This document shows positions 24,051 to 33,192 of a stretch of 64,000 nt of DNA, in pieces (within the stretch, counting starts at the first letter, position 1; each line of letters begins with the position of its first letter). The DNA lies in assembly GCF_040549525.1 (NCBI RefSeq), contig NZ_JBEPTM010000005.1, positions 1 through 64,000 of the forward strand, written 5' to 3'. The stretch is from Lacisediminihabitans sp040549525 (lineage in GTDB: Bacteria; Actinomycetota; Actinomycetes; Actinomycetales; Microbacteriaceae). The position numbers were made by a program, and so were the translations under genes. The notes under the pieces were generated by a model, which worked only from the letters and a program-made list of their open reading frames with translations, was not told where the DNA came from and did no database searches.

Positions 24051-24812
24051 ATGTCAGGCCACTCCAAATGGGCAACCACCAAGCACCAGAAGGCGATCAA
24101 AGACTCTCGCCGTGCCAAGTCGTTCGCCAAACTCATCAAAAACATCGAAGTCGCCGCCAAGCTCGGGGGTGCAGACCTCGCCGGCAATCCGACTCTGGTC
24201 GACGCCATCCAAAAGGCGAAGAAGACATCTGTGCCGAACTCGAACATCGACTCGGCGGTCAAGCGCGGATCGGGCCAGCTCGGCGAAGCCGTCGACTACC
24301 AGACCATCATGTACGAGGGCTACGCGGCGGGCGGCGTCGCCTTGCTGATCGAGTGTCTCACCGACAACAAGAACCGCGCAGCGGCCGATGTGCGCACCGT
24401 GATGACCCGCAACGGAGGCACCATGGGTGATCCGGGCAGCGTCGCCTACAACTTCAGTCGCAAGGGTGTGGTCTCCGTGACCAAGACCGACGGCGTCACC
24501 GAGGATGACATCCTCGCCGCCGTGCTCGATGCCGGCGCAGAAGAGGTCAACGACCGCGGGGCAGGCTTCGAGATCATCACCGAGCCCCACGACATGGTCG
24601 CGGCGCGCACCGCGCTGCAGGATGCCGGCATCGAGTACGACTCCGCCGACGTCGAGTTCGTGCCCGGGCTGACGATCGAGGTCGACGCGGAGACGGCGCG
24701 CAAGATCTATCGCCTCATCGACGCCCTGGACGACAACGACGACGTACAGAACGTCTACGGCAACTTCGACGTGCCGGCCGACGTGCAGGCCGAGCTCGAC
24801 GACGAGGAGTAG
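24051..24812 (+). CDS. yebC: YebC/PmpR family protein
   Basis: The 253-aa protein begins MSGHSKWATTKHQK and matches the YebC family along its full length, including TIMYEGYAAGGVALLIECLTD split as YEGYAAGG and CLTDNKNR, and the acidic C-terminal ELDDEE. Members act as transcriptional regulators or, as shown more recently for some, help ribosomes through proline-rich stretches. It sits upstream of ruvC as in most actinobacteria. Confidence 0.95.
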   Translation: MSGHSKWATTKHQKAIKDSRRAKSFAKLIKNIEVAAKLGGADLAGNPTLVDAIQKAKKTSVPNSNIDSAVKRGSGQLGEAVDYQTIMYEGYAAGGVALLIECLTDNKNRAAADVRTVMTRNGGTMGDPGSVAYNFSRKGVVSVTKTDGVTEDDILAAVLDAGAEEVNDRGAGFEIITEPHDMVAARTALQDAGIEYDSADVEFVPGLTIEVDAETARKIYRLIDALDDNDDVQNVYGNFDVPADVQAELDDEE

Positions 24813-24819
24813 CTCCCCG

Positions 24820-25422
24820 GTGGTCGCTCCGAATGGCGCCACCATCCGTGTGCTCGGCATCGACCCGGGGCTCACCCGGTGCGGTGTCGGCATCGTCGAT
24901 GTCACCCCGACCCGGCGGGCGACCCTCGTCGACGTCGTCGTGATCCGAAGCGGCACGGAGTTGCCTCTCGAACAGCGCCTTCTGCTGGTCGGAGACGAGA
25001 TCGAGCGCCTGCTCGACCTGCACCGGCCGCAGGCTGTGGCGATCGAACGGGTCTTCGCGCAGCAGAACCTCAGCACCGTGATGGGCGTCGCTCAGATCAG
25101 CGGGGTGGCCCTGCATCTCGCTGCCAAGCGCGGACTCGCGGTCGGGCTCCACACACCGTCGGAGGTGAAGTCAGCCATCACGGGCTACGGCTCGGCCGAC
25201 AAGAAGCAGGTCGCCACCATGGTGGCGAAGGTGCTGGGGCTGGATGAGCTGCCGAAGCCCGCCGATGCCTCGGATGCCCTCGCCATCGCGATCTGCCATG
25301 CCTGGAAGCGTGGCGCGACCGTCGCCGTTCCCGGCGGATCGCTCACCAAGGCGCAGGAGACATGGCTCGCCGCGGAGCGCTCCGCCGCGAAGTCGGCCCT
25401 CAAACGTAGGCTGGGATCATGA
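24820..25422 (+). CDS. ruvC: Holliday junction endonuclease RuvC
   Basis: The 200-aa resolvase has the RNase H-like catalytic acids: Asp15 in VLGIDPGLTRCG, Glu in VAIERVFAQQN, and the DASDALAIAICH pair near the C terminus. It cleaves the four-way junctions migrated by RuvAB. GTG 24820 lies 7 nt after yebC. ruvA starts inside its last codons (ATGA), so ruvC-ruvA-ruvB is one coupled unit. Confidence 0.95.
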   Translation: MVAPNGATIRVLGIDPGLTRCGVGIVDVTPTRRATLVDVVVIRSGTELPLEQRLLLVGDEIERLLDLHRPQAVAIERVFAQQNLSTVMGVAQISGVALHLAAKRGLAVGLHTPSEVKSAITGYGSADKKQVATMVAKVLGLDELPKPADASDALAIAICHAWKRGATVAVPGGSLTKAQETWLAAERSAAKSALKRRLGS

Positions 25423-26033
25423 TCTCCTCGGTGCGCGGCACAGTGCTCGGCGTCACCGGAACGACCGTGGTCATCGAGGTCGGAGGGGTCGGTCTCGCCG
25501 TCACCGTGACCCCCCAGCACGCCCTCAGCCTGCGGGTCGGCGCCGAGGCGATCGTGCGCACCGCTCTCATCGTGCGCGAGGACGATTTGTCGCTGTTCGG
25601 ATTCGTCGACTCGGACGAACTCGCGGTCTTCGATCTCCTGCGCGGCGTCACGGGCGTGGGACCGAAGTCTGCCATGGGGGTGCTCGCCGTCCTCACCCCC
25701 GGCCAGGTGGCCTCCGCCGTCGCGACCGAGGACGACTCCGCGTTCCGCAAGGTCTCCGGGATCGGCCCGAAGACGGCCAAGCTCATCGTGCTCTCCCTCG
25801 CCGGCAAGATGCAGATCGCCCCGTCCCCGGCCGCGAGAACAGCCCCGTCGGCGACATCCGTCGGGGACAGCGTGCTCGTTGCGCTCGTGGGCCTCGGCTG
25901 GTCGGAGAAGATCGCCGCACAAGCGGTCGATGACGCGCTTGCCGAAGCATCCGCCGCCGAATCGTCATCGGTCGCGACGCTCCTGAGACTCGCGCTCACC
26001 CAGCTGGGCCCGCAGAAGGTGGGCACCCGATGA
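25419..26033 (+). CDS. ruvA: Holliday junction branch-migration protein RuvA
   Basis: The 204-aa junction-binding subunit has an N-terminal OB fold (ISSVRGTVLGVTG), two helix-hairpin-helix motifs (TGVGPKSAMGVL and SGIGPKTAKLIVL), and a C-terminal RuvB-contacting domain with ALVGLGWSEK. Both its ends overlap neighbours by 4 nt. Confidence 0.96.
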   Translation: MISSVRGTVLGVTGTTVVIEVGGVGLAVTVTPQHALSLRVGAEAIVRTALIVREDDLSLFGFVDSDELAVFDLLRGVTGVGPKSAMGVLAVLTPGQVASAVATEDDSAFRKVSGIGPKTAKLIVLSLAGKMQIAPSPAARTAPSATSVGDSVLVALVGLGWSEKIAAQAVDDALAEASAAESSSVATLLRLALTQLGPQKVGTR

Positions 26034-27061
26034 CGGATGATCCCTCCGTCGCCATCGTGAGGCCGACCCTCGAGTCGGATGCCGAGCTCGCCTTCGAGGG
26101 AGCCCTGCGCCCCCGTACCCTCGCCGAGTTCGTCGGCCAGGCCAAGGTGCGGGCGCAACTGCAGCTGCTGTTGCAGGCGGCGACCCTGCAGAATCGCACC
26201 CCGGACCACATCCTTCTCGCCGGCCCACCCGGCCTCGGCAAGACGACCCTCGCGATGATCGTGGCCGAGGAGAGCGGTCGCCCCCTGCGCATGTCCAGCG
26301 GACCGGCCATCCAGCACGCCGGAGACCTCGCCGCCGTGCTTTCCTCGCTCGTGCCGGGGGAGATCCTCTTCATCGATGAGATCCATCGGATGGCGCGCTC
26401 CGCGGAGGAGATGCTCTACCTCGCGATGGAGGACTTCCGCATCGACATCATGGTGGGCAAGGGAGCGGGAGCGACCTCCATCCCGCTCGATCTGGCTCCA
26501 TTCACGCTGGTCGGCGCGACGACACGCTCGGGAATGCTGCCCAACCCGTTGCGAGACCGGTTCGGATTCACCGCGCATCTCGAGTTCTACTCCGAGCGGG
26601 AGCTGGAGCAGGTGCTCACCCGCGCGGCGTCCCTCCTCGACCTGCGGATGGAGCGGGAGGCCCTCGCCGAGATCGCCGGCCGTTGTCGAGGCACGCCCCG
26701 GATCGCGAATCGGCTGTTGCGCCGGGTGCGGGACTACTCGCTCGTGCGTGGCACGGCGGGCATCGAGGCCGTGCACGCTGCCCTCGAGCTCTACGACGTC
26801 GACGCTCTTGGCCTCGATCGGCTCGACCGGGCGGTGATGGAGATCATCCTCACCCGATTCGACGGCGGACCGGTGGGTCTCAACACCCTCGCCGTGTCGG
26901 TGGGGGAGGAGGCGGAGACGATCGAATCGGTGGTCGAACCCTTCCTCGTGCGCATCGGACTGATCACCCGCACCCCCCGCGGGCGGGTGGCGACGAAGCA
27001 GGCCTGGGCGCACTTCGGCATCCCTCGAGTCGAGTCTGCGCTGTTCGGCGATGACCTATAA
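26030..27061 (+). CDS. ruvB: Holliday junction branch-migration helicase RuvB
   Basis: The 343-aa AAA+ motor has Walker A AGPPGLGKTT (64-73), Walker B LFIDEIHRM, the sensor-1 region ATTRSG and the C-terminal winged helix. It drives branch migration with RuvA. ATG 26030 overlaps the ruvA stop. A perfect TATAAT (27057-27062) covers its stop codon and probably starts the next operon. Confidence 0.97.
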   Translation: MTDDPSVAIVRPTLESDAELAFEGALRPRTLAEFVGQAKVRAQLQLLLQAATLQNRTPDHILLAGPPGLGKTTLAMIVAEESGRPLRMSSGPAIQHAGDLAAVLSSLVPGEILFIDEIHRMARSAEEMLYLAMEDFRIDIMVGKGAGATSIPLDLAPFTLVGATTRSGMLPNPLRDRFGFTAHLEFYSERELEQVLTRAASLLDLRMEREALAEIAGRCRGTPRIANRLLRRVRDYSLVRGTAGIEAVHAALELYDVDALGLDRLDRAVMEIILTRFDGGPVGLNTLAVSVGEEAETIESVVEPFLVRIGLITRTPRGRVATKQAWAHFGIPRVESALFGDDL

Positions 27062-27062
27062 T
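27057..27062 (+). promoter_or_regulatory. -10 element for yajC-secD-secF
   Basis: A consensus TATAAT spans the ruvB stop, 71 nt before the yajC ATG. The -35 region is weak. It separates the Sec genes from the ruv unit transcriptionally. Confidence 0.45.
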
Positions 27063-27133
27063 CGGAAGCTGGTCACAGTGCGCAGGGTTAGACTCCCCGT
27101 GTTCTCAACACGCCCCTGAAAGGCTCTTTCCCC

Positions 27134-27550
27134 ATGGATCCCACACTCATTCTCATCGCTGTCGCGCTCGCGGTGTTCGTCTTCTTCCAGTTCCGCTCCT
27201 CTCGTAAGCGTGCGAAGGAGACCGCCGCCCGCCAGGCGGCGATCGCGCCCGGCGTCGAGATCATGACGAACTACGGCCTCTACGGCACGATCCTCTCGAT
27301 CGATGAAGACACCAACATGGCCCTCATCGAGACGACCCCGGGCACCGTGCTGAAGATCCACCGTCAGACGATCCTCAAGGCCGTCGAGGACGAGACGCCG
27401 GATGCATCGGAGGGCGACGACGCCACGGATTCGGTACAGCTGAACGAAGACAGCGCCATCGTCATGGGAGACCCCGAATTCGGTGAGCGTGTCGAGCCGG
27501 AGGCGGCGGAGCCCGCACGCAAGGCAACGCCCAAGAAGACCGACGACTAA
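27134..27550 (+). CDS. yajC: Preprotein translocase accessory subunit YajC
   Basis: The 138-aa protein has one N-terminal membrane helix (about 3-20), a short basic stretch (RSSRKRAKE), the conserved VEIMTNYGLYGTILSIDED region, and an acidic, low-complexity tail. It associates with SecDF in protein export. ATG 27134 follows GAAAGG. A hairpin separates it from secD. Confidence 0.92.
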   Translation: MDPTLILIAVALAVFVFFQFRSSRKRAKETAARQAAIAPGVEIMTNYGLYGTILSIDEDTNMALIETTPGTVLKIHRQTILKAVEDETPDASEGDDATDSVQLNEDSAIVMGDPEFGERVEPEAAEPARKATPKKTDD

Positions 27551-27567
27551 CCACTAACCTGATGTGT

Positions 27568-27592
27568 GCTCGCGCATGACCTGTGCGCGAGC
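27568..27592 (+). terminator. Intercistronic hairpin between yajC and secD
   Basis: GCTCGCGCA (27568-27576) pairs perfectly with TGCGCGAGC (27584-27592) around a 7-nt loop. There is no U tract. It may attenuate read-through or stabilise the yajC message. Confidence 0.5.
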
Positions 27593-27647
27593 CTCCTGTG
27601 TGCCCGGTCGTTGATCCGGGTCGCGCGCGTAGAAAGCTGAGTCTCCC

Positions 27648-29435
27648 GTGGCAAGAACGACCCCGGTCAAGAAGGCCCTGAGGTCGCTGACCTGGCTGCT
27701 GATCATCGTTGCGGGGCTCGCGGGCCTCAACGGGTACGCCGCCATCTTCGCGGGAGGCTCCTGGCTTCCGAAGCTGGCCCTCGACCTCGAGGGCGGCACG
27801 CAGATCATCCTCACGCCGCAGGTGGCCAATGGCGCGGCCAATCCCACGACCGAGCAGCTCGACCAGGCCGTGGCGATCATCCGTCAGCGCATCGACGCGA
27901 GCGGCGTGTCAGAGGCAGAGATCAACACGCAGGGTTCGTCGAACGTGGTGGTGTCCCTTCCGGGCACCCCTGACCAGGCCACCATCAATCGAATCGAATC
28001 CTCAGCGAAGCTCGAGTTCCGGGCCGTTCTGGTGTCGAATGCCGCGGCCACGAGTGCGGTCGGCACCCCGACGCCCACTCCCACCCCCGGTGCCTCGGAA
28101 GCCCCGCTTCAGTCGACGCCGACCGCGAGCCCGACCAACGGCAGCGATCTGTCCTATGTGACGCCCGCCCTGCAGAAGCAGTTCGACGACTTCACCTGCG
28201 ACAAGGTCGAGGCGGCCAAGACCAACGTCGCCCCCGCCGACAAACCGCTCATCACGTGTGATGTCGTGCAGGCGGGACGCCAGCAGTCCAAGTACATCCT
28301 CGGTCCCGTCGAGGTCGCGGGGGAGACGATCTCCGACGCCACCAACGGTCTCAATTCGAACAGCCAGGGGATCAGCACCGGCCAGTGGGCGGTCAACATC
28401 GTCTTCAACAGCAAGGGCACCGAGGAGTTCGCAAAGGTGACGACACGGTTGAACGCGCTCACCGGCGTTCGCAACCAGTTCGCCATCGTGCTCGACGGGC
28501 GCGTCATCTCGGCGCCGACGACGAACGCGGTGATCAGCAACGGTAAGCCGCAGATCACCGGATCATTCACCCAGGAGTCGTCCAAGACCCTTGCTGACCA
28601 GCTCAAGTTCGGCGCCCTCCCCATCGGCTTCAAGGTGCAGAGCAACGACAGCATCTCCGCCACCCTCGGGGCCAGCCAGCTGCGGAGCGGACTGCTCGCC
28701 GGGCTCATCGGACTCGTGCTCGTCGTGCTCTACTCGCTGCTGCAGTACCGCACCCTCGGCCTCGTGACCGTCGCCTCGCTCGTCGTCGCCGCGACCATCA
28801 CCTTCCTCATCGTCGACCTGCTCTCGTGGCGACAGGGCTACCGTCTGTCGCTGGCCGGTGTCGCCGGTCTCATCGTGGCGATCGGTATCACCGCCGACTC
28901 CTTCATCGTGTACTTCGAGCGAATACGCGACGAGTTGCGAGACGGCCGTGCGCTCGAGTCGGCGGTGGAAGCGGGCTGGAAGCGCGCCATCCGCACGATC
29001 ATCGCCTCGGACACCGTCAACTTCCTCGCCGCCGCGATCCTCTTCATCCTCGCGGTCGGAAACGTGAAGGGTTTCGCGTTGACACTCGGCCTCACGACCC
29101 TCGTCGACCTCGTGGTCGTCGCCCTCTTCACCCACCCGATGCTGCAGTTGATCTCCCGGCGCAAGTACTTCAGCGAGGGCCACCGATTCAGCGGACTCGA
29201 CCCGCGCGCGCTCGGCGCCGTCTACCGCGGACGCGCGACCTTCCGCGAGCCGACCGCGGTGTCTGCCGCAAAGAAGGCTTCGGTCAGCAAAGAGGCACAG
29301 AAGCGCCAGACCATCGCCGAACGCAAAGCCGCGGAGCTCGAGGCGACCAAGCCCGGTACCAAGAAGCCCGCTGCCACAGCGAAGAAGCCCGGCTCCAGCA
29401 CTTCCTCTACGAAAACCGACGGGAAGGATTCCTGA
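27648..29435 (+). CDS. secD: Protein translocase subunit SecD
   Basis: The 595-aa protein has an N-terminal membrane helix, the LDLEGGTQIILTP signature, a large extracytoplasmic domain, and five C-terminal helices containing the LAGVAGLIVAIGITADSF region (flanked by LAGVAG and ADSFIVYFERIR). With SecF it uses the proton gradient to complete export. A Thr/Pro/Ser-rich insert (TPTPTPGASEAPLQSTP) lies in the extracytoplasmic domain, and a Lys/Ala-rich tail extends the C terminus. The start is GTG 27648. Its stop overlaps the secF start as TGATG. Confidence 0.95.
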   Translation: MARTTPVKKALRSLTWLLIIVAGLAGLNGYAAIFAGGSWLPKLALDLEGGTQIILTPQVANGAANPTTEQLDQAVAIIRQRIDASGVSEAEINTQGSSNVVVSLPGTPDQATINRIESSAKLEFRAVLVSNAAATSAVGTPTPTPTPGASEAPLQSTPTASPTNGSDLSYVTPALQKQFDDFTCDKVEAAKTNVAPADKPLITCDVVQAGRQQSKYILGPVEVAGETISDATNGLNSNSQGISTGQWAVNIVFNSKGTEEFAKVTTRLNALTGVRNQFAIVLDGRVISAPTTNAVISNGKPQITGSFTQESSKTLADQLKFGALPIGFKVQSNDSISATLGASQLRSGLLAGLIGLVLVVLYSLLQYRTLGLVTVASLVVAATITFLIVDLLSWRQGYRLSLAGVAGLIVAIGITADSFIVYFERIRDELRDGRALESAVEAGWKRAIRTIIASDTVNFLAAAILFILAVGNVKGFALTLGLTTLVDLVVVALFTHPMLQLISRRKYFSEGHRFSGLDPRALGAVYRGRATFREPTAVSAAKKASVSKEAQKRQTIAERKAAELEATKPGTKKPAATAKKPGSSTSSTKTDGKDS

Positions 29436-30445
29436 TGGCCAGCTTCTCGCAGTTCGGAAACGACCTCTACACGGGCAAGCGCTCGTACGACATCATCGGC
29501 AAGCGCAAGATCTGGTACGGCATCTCCGCCGTCCTGATTCTGATCGTGATCGTCGTGCCGATATTCCGGGGCGGATTCCTCTTCGGTATCGAGTTCCTCG
29601 GTGGTTCTCAGTTCCAGATCTCCAGCTCGGCGGGCCTCGACTCGACCAAGGCTCAGACCCTCGCCCAGGACACCGTGCTCGCCGTCGAACCGGGCTCCAA
29701 CCCCCGGGTGACGCTCGTGGGCTCTGCCTCGTCGGTGCGCGTACAGACCGACCAGCTCACGAGTTCGCAGAGTGTCGCCATCCAGCAGGCCCTCGCGAAG
29801 GCCTACAACATCAAGGATTCCGAGGTGACGACCTCCTTCATCGGCGCCACCTGGGGGCAGGACATCACGAGACAGGCCCTCACGGGACTGATCGTCTTCG
29901 TCATCCTGGCGGCGATCGTGATGGCCCTCTACTTCCGCACGTGGAAGATGTCGGTCGCGGCGATCACCGCGCTCCTGCATGACCTGGTGATCGTCGCCGG
30001 GGTGTACGGGGTGTTCCATATCGAAGTCACCCCCGCGGCGGTGATCGGCTTCCTGACCATCCTCGGCTATTCGCTCTACGACACCGTCGTGGTCTTCGAC
30101 AAGATCCGGGAGAACACGGGCGAGGATGGCGCGGAGTCGCGCCGCACCTTCGCAGAGTCCGTCAACCTCGCGGTGAACCAGACCCTCGTCCGCTCGATCA
30201 ACACCTCGGTGGTCGCGATCCTGCCCGTCGGCTCGATCCTCTTCATCGGCGCGTTCGTGCTCGGCGCCGGCACGCTGAAGGACATCTCGCTCGCCCTCTT
30301 TATCGGCATCATCGTCGGAACCTACTCGACGATCTTCATCGCCGCACCGCTGTACGCCCAGCTGCGCAGCGGTGAGGAAGCCATCAAGAAGCGCGACAAG
30401 CGCACCCTCACGGTGCGCGAAGCCAGCATCGCGCCCGTCAAGTAG
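29435..30445 (+). CDS. secF: Protein translocase subunit SecF
   Basis: The 336-aa partner of SecD has six predicted helices, GIEFLGGSQFQIS near the N terminus, and the C-terminal ILGYSLYDTVVVFDKIREN signature followed by NLAVNQTLVRSINTS. ATG 29435 shares one base with the secD stop; longer upstream readings lie inside secD and are rejected. Confidence 0.95.
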   Translation: MASFSQFGNDLYTGKRSYDIIGKRKIWYGISAVLILIVIVVPIFRGGFLFGIEFLGGSQFQISSSAGLDSTKAQTLAQDTVLAVEPGSNPRVTLVGSASSVRVQTDQLTSSQSVAIQQALAKAYNIKDSEVTTSFIGATWGQDITRQALTGLIVFVILAAIVMALYFRTWKMSVAAITALLHDLVIVAGVYGVFHIEVTPAAVIGFLTILGYSLYDTVVVFDKIRENTGEDGAESRRTFAESVNLAVNQTLVRSINTSVVAILPVGSILFIGAFVLGAGTLKDISLALFIGIIVGTYSTIFIAAPLYAQLRSGEEAIKKRDKRTLTVREASIAPVK

Positions 30446-30469
30446 CAACAATCGTCGAAAGGGCAGACC

Positions 30470-30805
30470 ATGGCCGTACCGTCAGTCACCGCGAGCGAAG
30501 CGATCACTCTGAGCGAGGGCGGCACCTGGTTGCTCGACGTGCGGGAGAAGGACGAGTGGGACCGCGGCCACGCGCCATCCGCCCACCTGGTGCCCCTGTC
30601 GGAGCTCGGAGCGCGCCTGGCCGAGGTGCCAACAGACCGGCAGGTGCTCGTCGTGTGCCTCTCGGGTGGGCGTTCGCTTCGAGCGGCAACCGCGCTGGCG
30701 GAGTCCGGAGTGGATGCGGTGAACGTTTCGGGCGGCATGCTCGCGTGGTCGGCCGACGATGGACCCCTGGCCTCAGACGGAACGGACACGGCTCGCGTCG
30801 AGTGA
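30470..30805 (+). CDS. Single-domain rhodanese-like protein
   Basis: The 111-aa protein has the rhodanese fold: WLLDVREKDEWDRGHAPSA and the active loop VVCLSGGRSLRAA with its cysteine. It probably carries persulfide or acts as a thiol carrier; the partner is unknown. ATG 30470 follows GAAAGGG. It lies 24 nt after secF and may be co-transcribed. Confidence 0.88.
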   Translation: MAVPSVTASEAITLSEGGTWLLDVREKDEWDRGHAPSAHLVPLSELGARLAEVPTDRQVLVVCLSGGRSLRAATALAESGVDAVNVSGGMLAWSADDGPLASDGTDTARVE

Positions 30806-30895
30806 GCCCGTCGCGCAGCCGGAGCATCGTGCCGTGAGCGAACCTGCGAAGTGCAGCATCCGCGCGGTGATAGTTTTGCTGCAGGAGGAACGCTG

Positions 30896-33187
30896 ATGGT
30901 TGATACGACGACGTCCGGACCCTCTGCGCCTCCCACCCCGGGTTCGAACGGCCCCACCACCGGTTCGCTTCGCACGCTTCTGCCGCGCATCTTCTCCAAG
31001 GCCCAGCCCACCGGGGCGGTCGACCGTCTGATCAAGACGGCACGGATGCATCATCCGAAGGCCGACGTGAGCATCATCGAGCGCGCCTACGTCGCCGCCG
31101 AGCGCGCCCACCGCGGCCAGAAGCGTCGCAGCGGCGAGCCGTACATCACACATCCGGTTGCGGTCGCCCAGATTCTGGCCGACCTCGGCATCGGCCCGAA
31201 GACCCTTGCGGCCGCCCTGTTGCACGACACCGTCGAAGACACCGACTATTCGCTCGACCTGCTTCGACGGGATTTCGGCGACGAGATCGCGATGCTGGTG
31301 GACGGCGTCACCAAGCTCGACAAGCTCAAGTACGGCGACAGCGCGCAGGCGGAGACCGTGCGCAAGATGGTCGTGGCGATGTCGAAAGACATCCGCGTCC
31401 TCGTCATCAAGCTCGCCGACCGGCTGCACAACGCTCGCACCTGGGGTTTCGTGCCGGCGGAGTCCGCCACCCGCAAGGCCCAGGAGACTCTGGAGATCTA
31501 CGCCCCGCTCGCGCACCGGCTCGGCATCCAGACCATCAAGTGGGAGCTGGAGGATCTCTCCTTCGCGGTGCTCTACCCGAAGCTGTACATCGAGATCGAG
31601 AACCTGGTCAAGCAGCGCACTCCGCAGCGTGAAGAGTTCGTGCAACAGGTCATCGACTCGGTCAAAGACGATCTCAAGGCCTCGAAGATCAAGGGCAAGG
31701 TCGTCGGTCGGCCCAAGCAGTACTACTCGATTTACCAGAAGATGATCGTGCGCGGCCGTGAGTTCGACGAGATCTACGATCTGGTCGGCATCCGTGTGCT
31801 CGTGGGATCCGTTCGCGACTGTTACGCGGTGCTCGGGTCCATCCACGCACGGTGGAACCCCATTCCCGGTCGCTTCAAGGACTACATCGCGACCCCCAAG
31901 TTCAACCTGTACCAATCGCTTCACACCACGGTGATCGGGCCGAAGGGCCGTGCGGTGGAGATCCAGATCCGCACCGATGAGATGCATCAGCGCGCGGAGT
32001 TCGGTGTCGCGGCGCACTGGAAGTACAAGGAGCGCGTCAACGGCAAGGGCTCGTCGAGCGAGACGAGCGACGACGGAGACATGGCGTGGCTGGCGCACAT
32101 CACCGACTGGCAGGCCGAGACCGCCGACCCCAACGAATTCCTCGACTCACTGCGCTTCGAGATCGGCGCGAAGGAGGTCTACGTCTTCACCCCGCAGGGG
32201 AAGGTCATCGGCCTGCCCGCGGGTGCGACCCCGGTCGACTTCGCCTATGCCGTGCACACCGAAGTCGGTCACCGCACCATGGGCTCAAAGGTCAATGGCC
32301 GGCTGGTGCCCCTTGAGAGCACGCTCAACTCCGGTGATGTCGTCGAGATCTTCACCTCGAAGAGCCCGGATGCCGGACCGAGCCAGGGCTGGCTCAACTT
32401 CGTCAAGAGTCCCCGCGCGCGGAACAAGATCAAGCAGTGGTTCACCAAGGAGCGACGCGACGAGGCGATCGAGCAGGGCAAGGATGCGATCGCGCGCGCC
32501 ATGCGTAAGCAGAATCTGCCGCTCCAGAAGCTGATGAACCAGGACTCGTTCAACGAGGTCGCGGCCCAGATGCGTTACGAGGACATCTCGGCGCTCTACG
32601 CCGCCGTGGGGGAGGGACACGTCTCCACCCAGTCGGTGATCGAGAAGGTGCTCGGCACTCTGCACACCGAGGCGGAGACCGAAGACGCCGAGATCCCGTT
32701 CCCCACCAAGGGGCGCAGCAAGCAGTTACGCAACAGCGACTCCGGCGTGCTCGTGCGCGGAGCCCCCGACATCCTCGTGAAGCTCGCCAAGTGCTGCACG
32801 CCGGTACCGGGCGACGACATCGTCGGATTCGTCACCCGGGGATCCGGTGTCTCGGTGCACAAGACCGACTGCCACAATGTCGCCTCACTCCTCACCGAGC
32901 CAGAGCGCATGGTGGACGTGGAATGGGCGCCGACGTCGTCGAGCATCTTCCTTGTGCAGATCCAGGTCGAGGCGCTCGACCGCGCCGGACTCCTCTCGGA
33001 TGTGACCCGCGTGCTGTCCGAGAGCCATGTCAACATTCTGTCGGCTTCGGTGTCGACCTCCAGTGATCGTCTGGCCCTCAGCCGCTTCGTCTTCGAGATG
33101 GGTGACACGACGCATCTGGATGCCGTGCTCAATGCCGTTCGGCGCATCGACGCGGTCTACGACGTCTACCGGGTCAACGGGGGCTAA
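30896..33187 (+). CDS. relA: Bifunctional (p)ppGpp synthetase/hydrolase
   Basis: The 763-aa long RSH protein makes and degrades the stringent-response alarmone. The HD hydrolase domain has LLHDTVEDTDYS (His110-Asp111), the synthetase domain has YYSIYQKMIVRGREFDEIYDLVGIRV split at YYSIYQKM and YDLVGIRVLVG, then TGS (VYVFTPQGKVIGLPAGATP), zinc-finger-like KCCTPVPGDDIVGF and a C-terminal ACT domain. ATG 30896 has an excellent GCAGGAGG ribosome site, so an in-frame upstream extension is rejected. Confidence 0.96.
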   Translation: MVDTTTSGPSAPPTPGSNGPTTGSLRTLLPRIFSKAQPTGAVDRLIKTARMHHPKADVSIIERAYVAAERAHRGQKRRSGEPYITHPVAVAQILADLGIGPKTLAAALLHDTVEDTDYSLDLLRRDFGDEIAMLVDGVTKLDKLKYGDSAQAETVRKMVVAMSKDIRVLVIKLADRLHNARTWGFVPAESATRKAQETLEIYAPLAHRLGIQTIKWELEDLSFAVLYPKLYIEIENLVKQRTPQREEFVQQVIDSVKDDLKASKIKGKVVGRPKQYYSIYQKMIVRGREFDEIYDLVGIRVLVGSVRDCYAVLGSIHARWNPIPGRFKDYIATPKFNLYQSLHTTVIGPKGRAVEIQIRTDEMHQRAEFGVAAHWKYKERVNGKGSSSETSDDGDMAWLAHITDWQAETADPNEFLDSLRFEIGAKEVYVFTPQGKVIGLPAGATPVDFAYAVHTEVGHRTMGSKVNGRLVPLESTLNSGDVVEIFTSKSPDAGPSQGWLNFVKSPRARNKIKQWFTKERRDEAIEQGKDAIARAMRKQNLPLQKLMNQDSFNEVAAQMRYEDISALYAAVGEGHVSTQSVIEKVLGTLHTEAETEDAEIPFPTKGRSKQLRNSDSGVLVRGAPDILVKLAKCCTPVPGDDIVGFVTRGSGVSVHKTDCHNVASLLTEPERMVDVEWAPTSSSIFLVQIQVEALDRAGLLSDVTRVLSESHVNILSASVSTSSDRLALSRFVFEMGDTTHLDAVLNAVRRIDAVYDVYRVNGG

Positions 33188-33192
33188 GCCCC

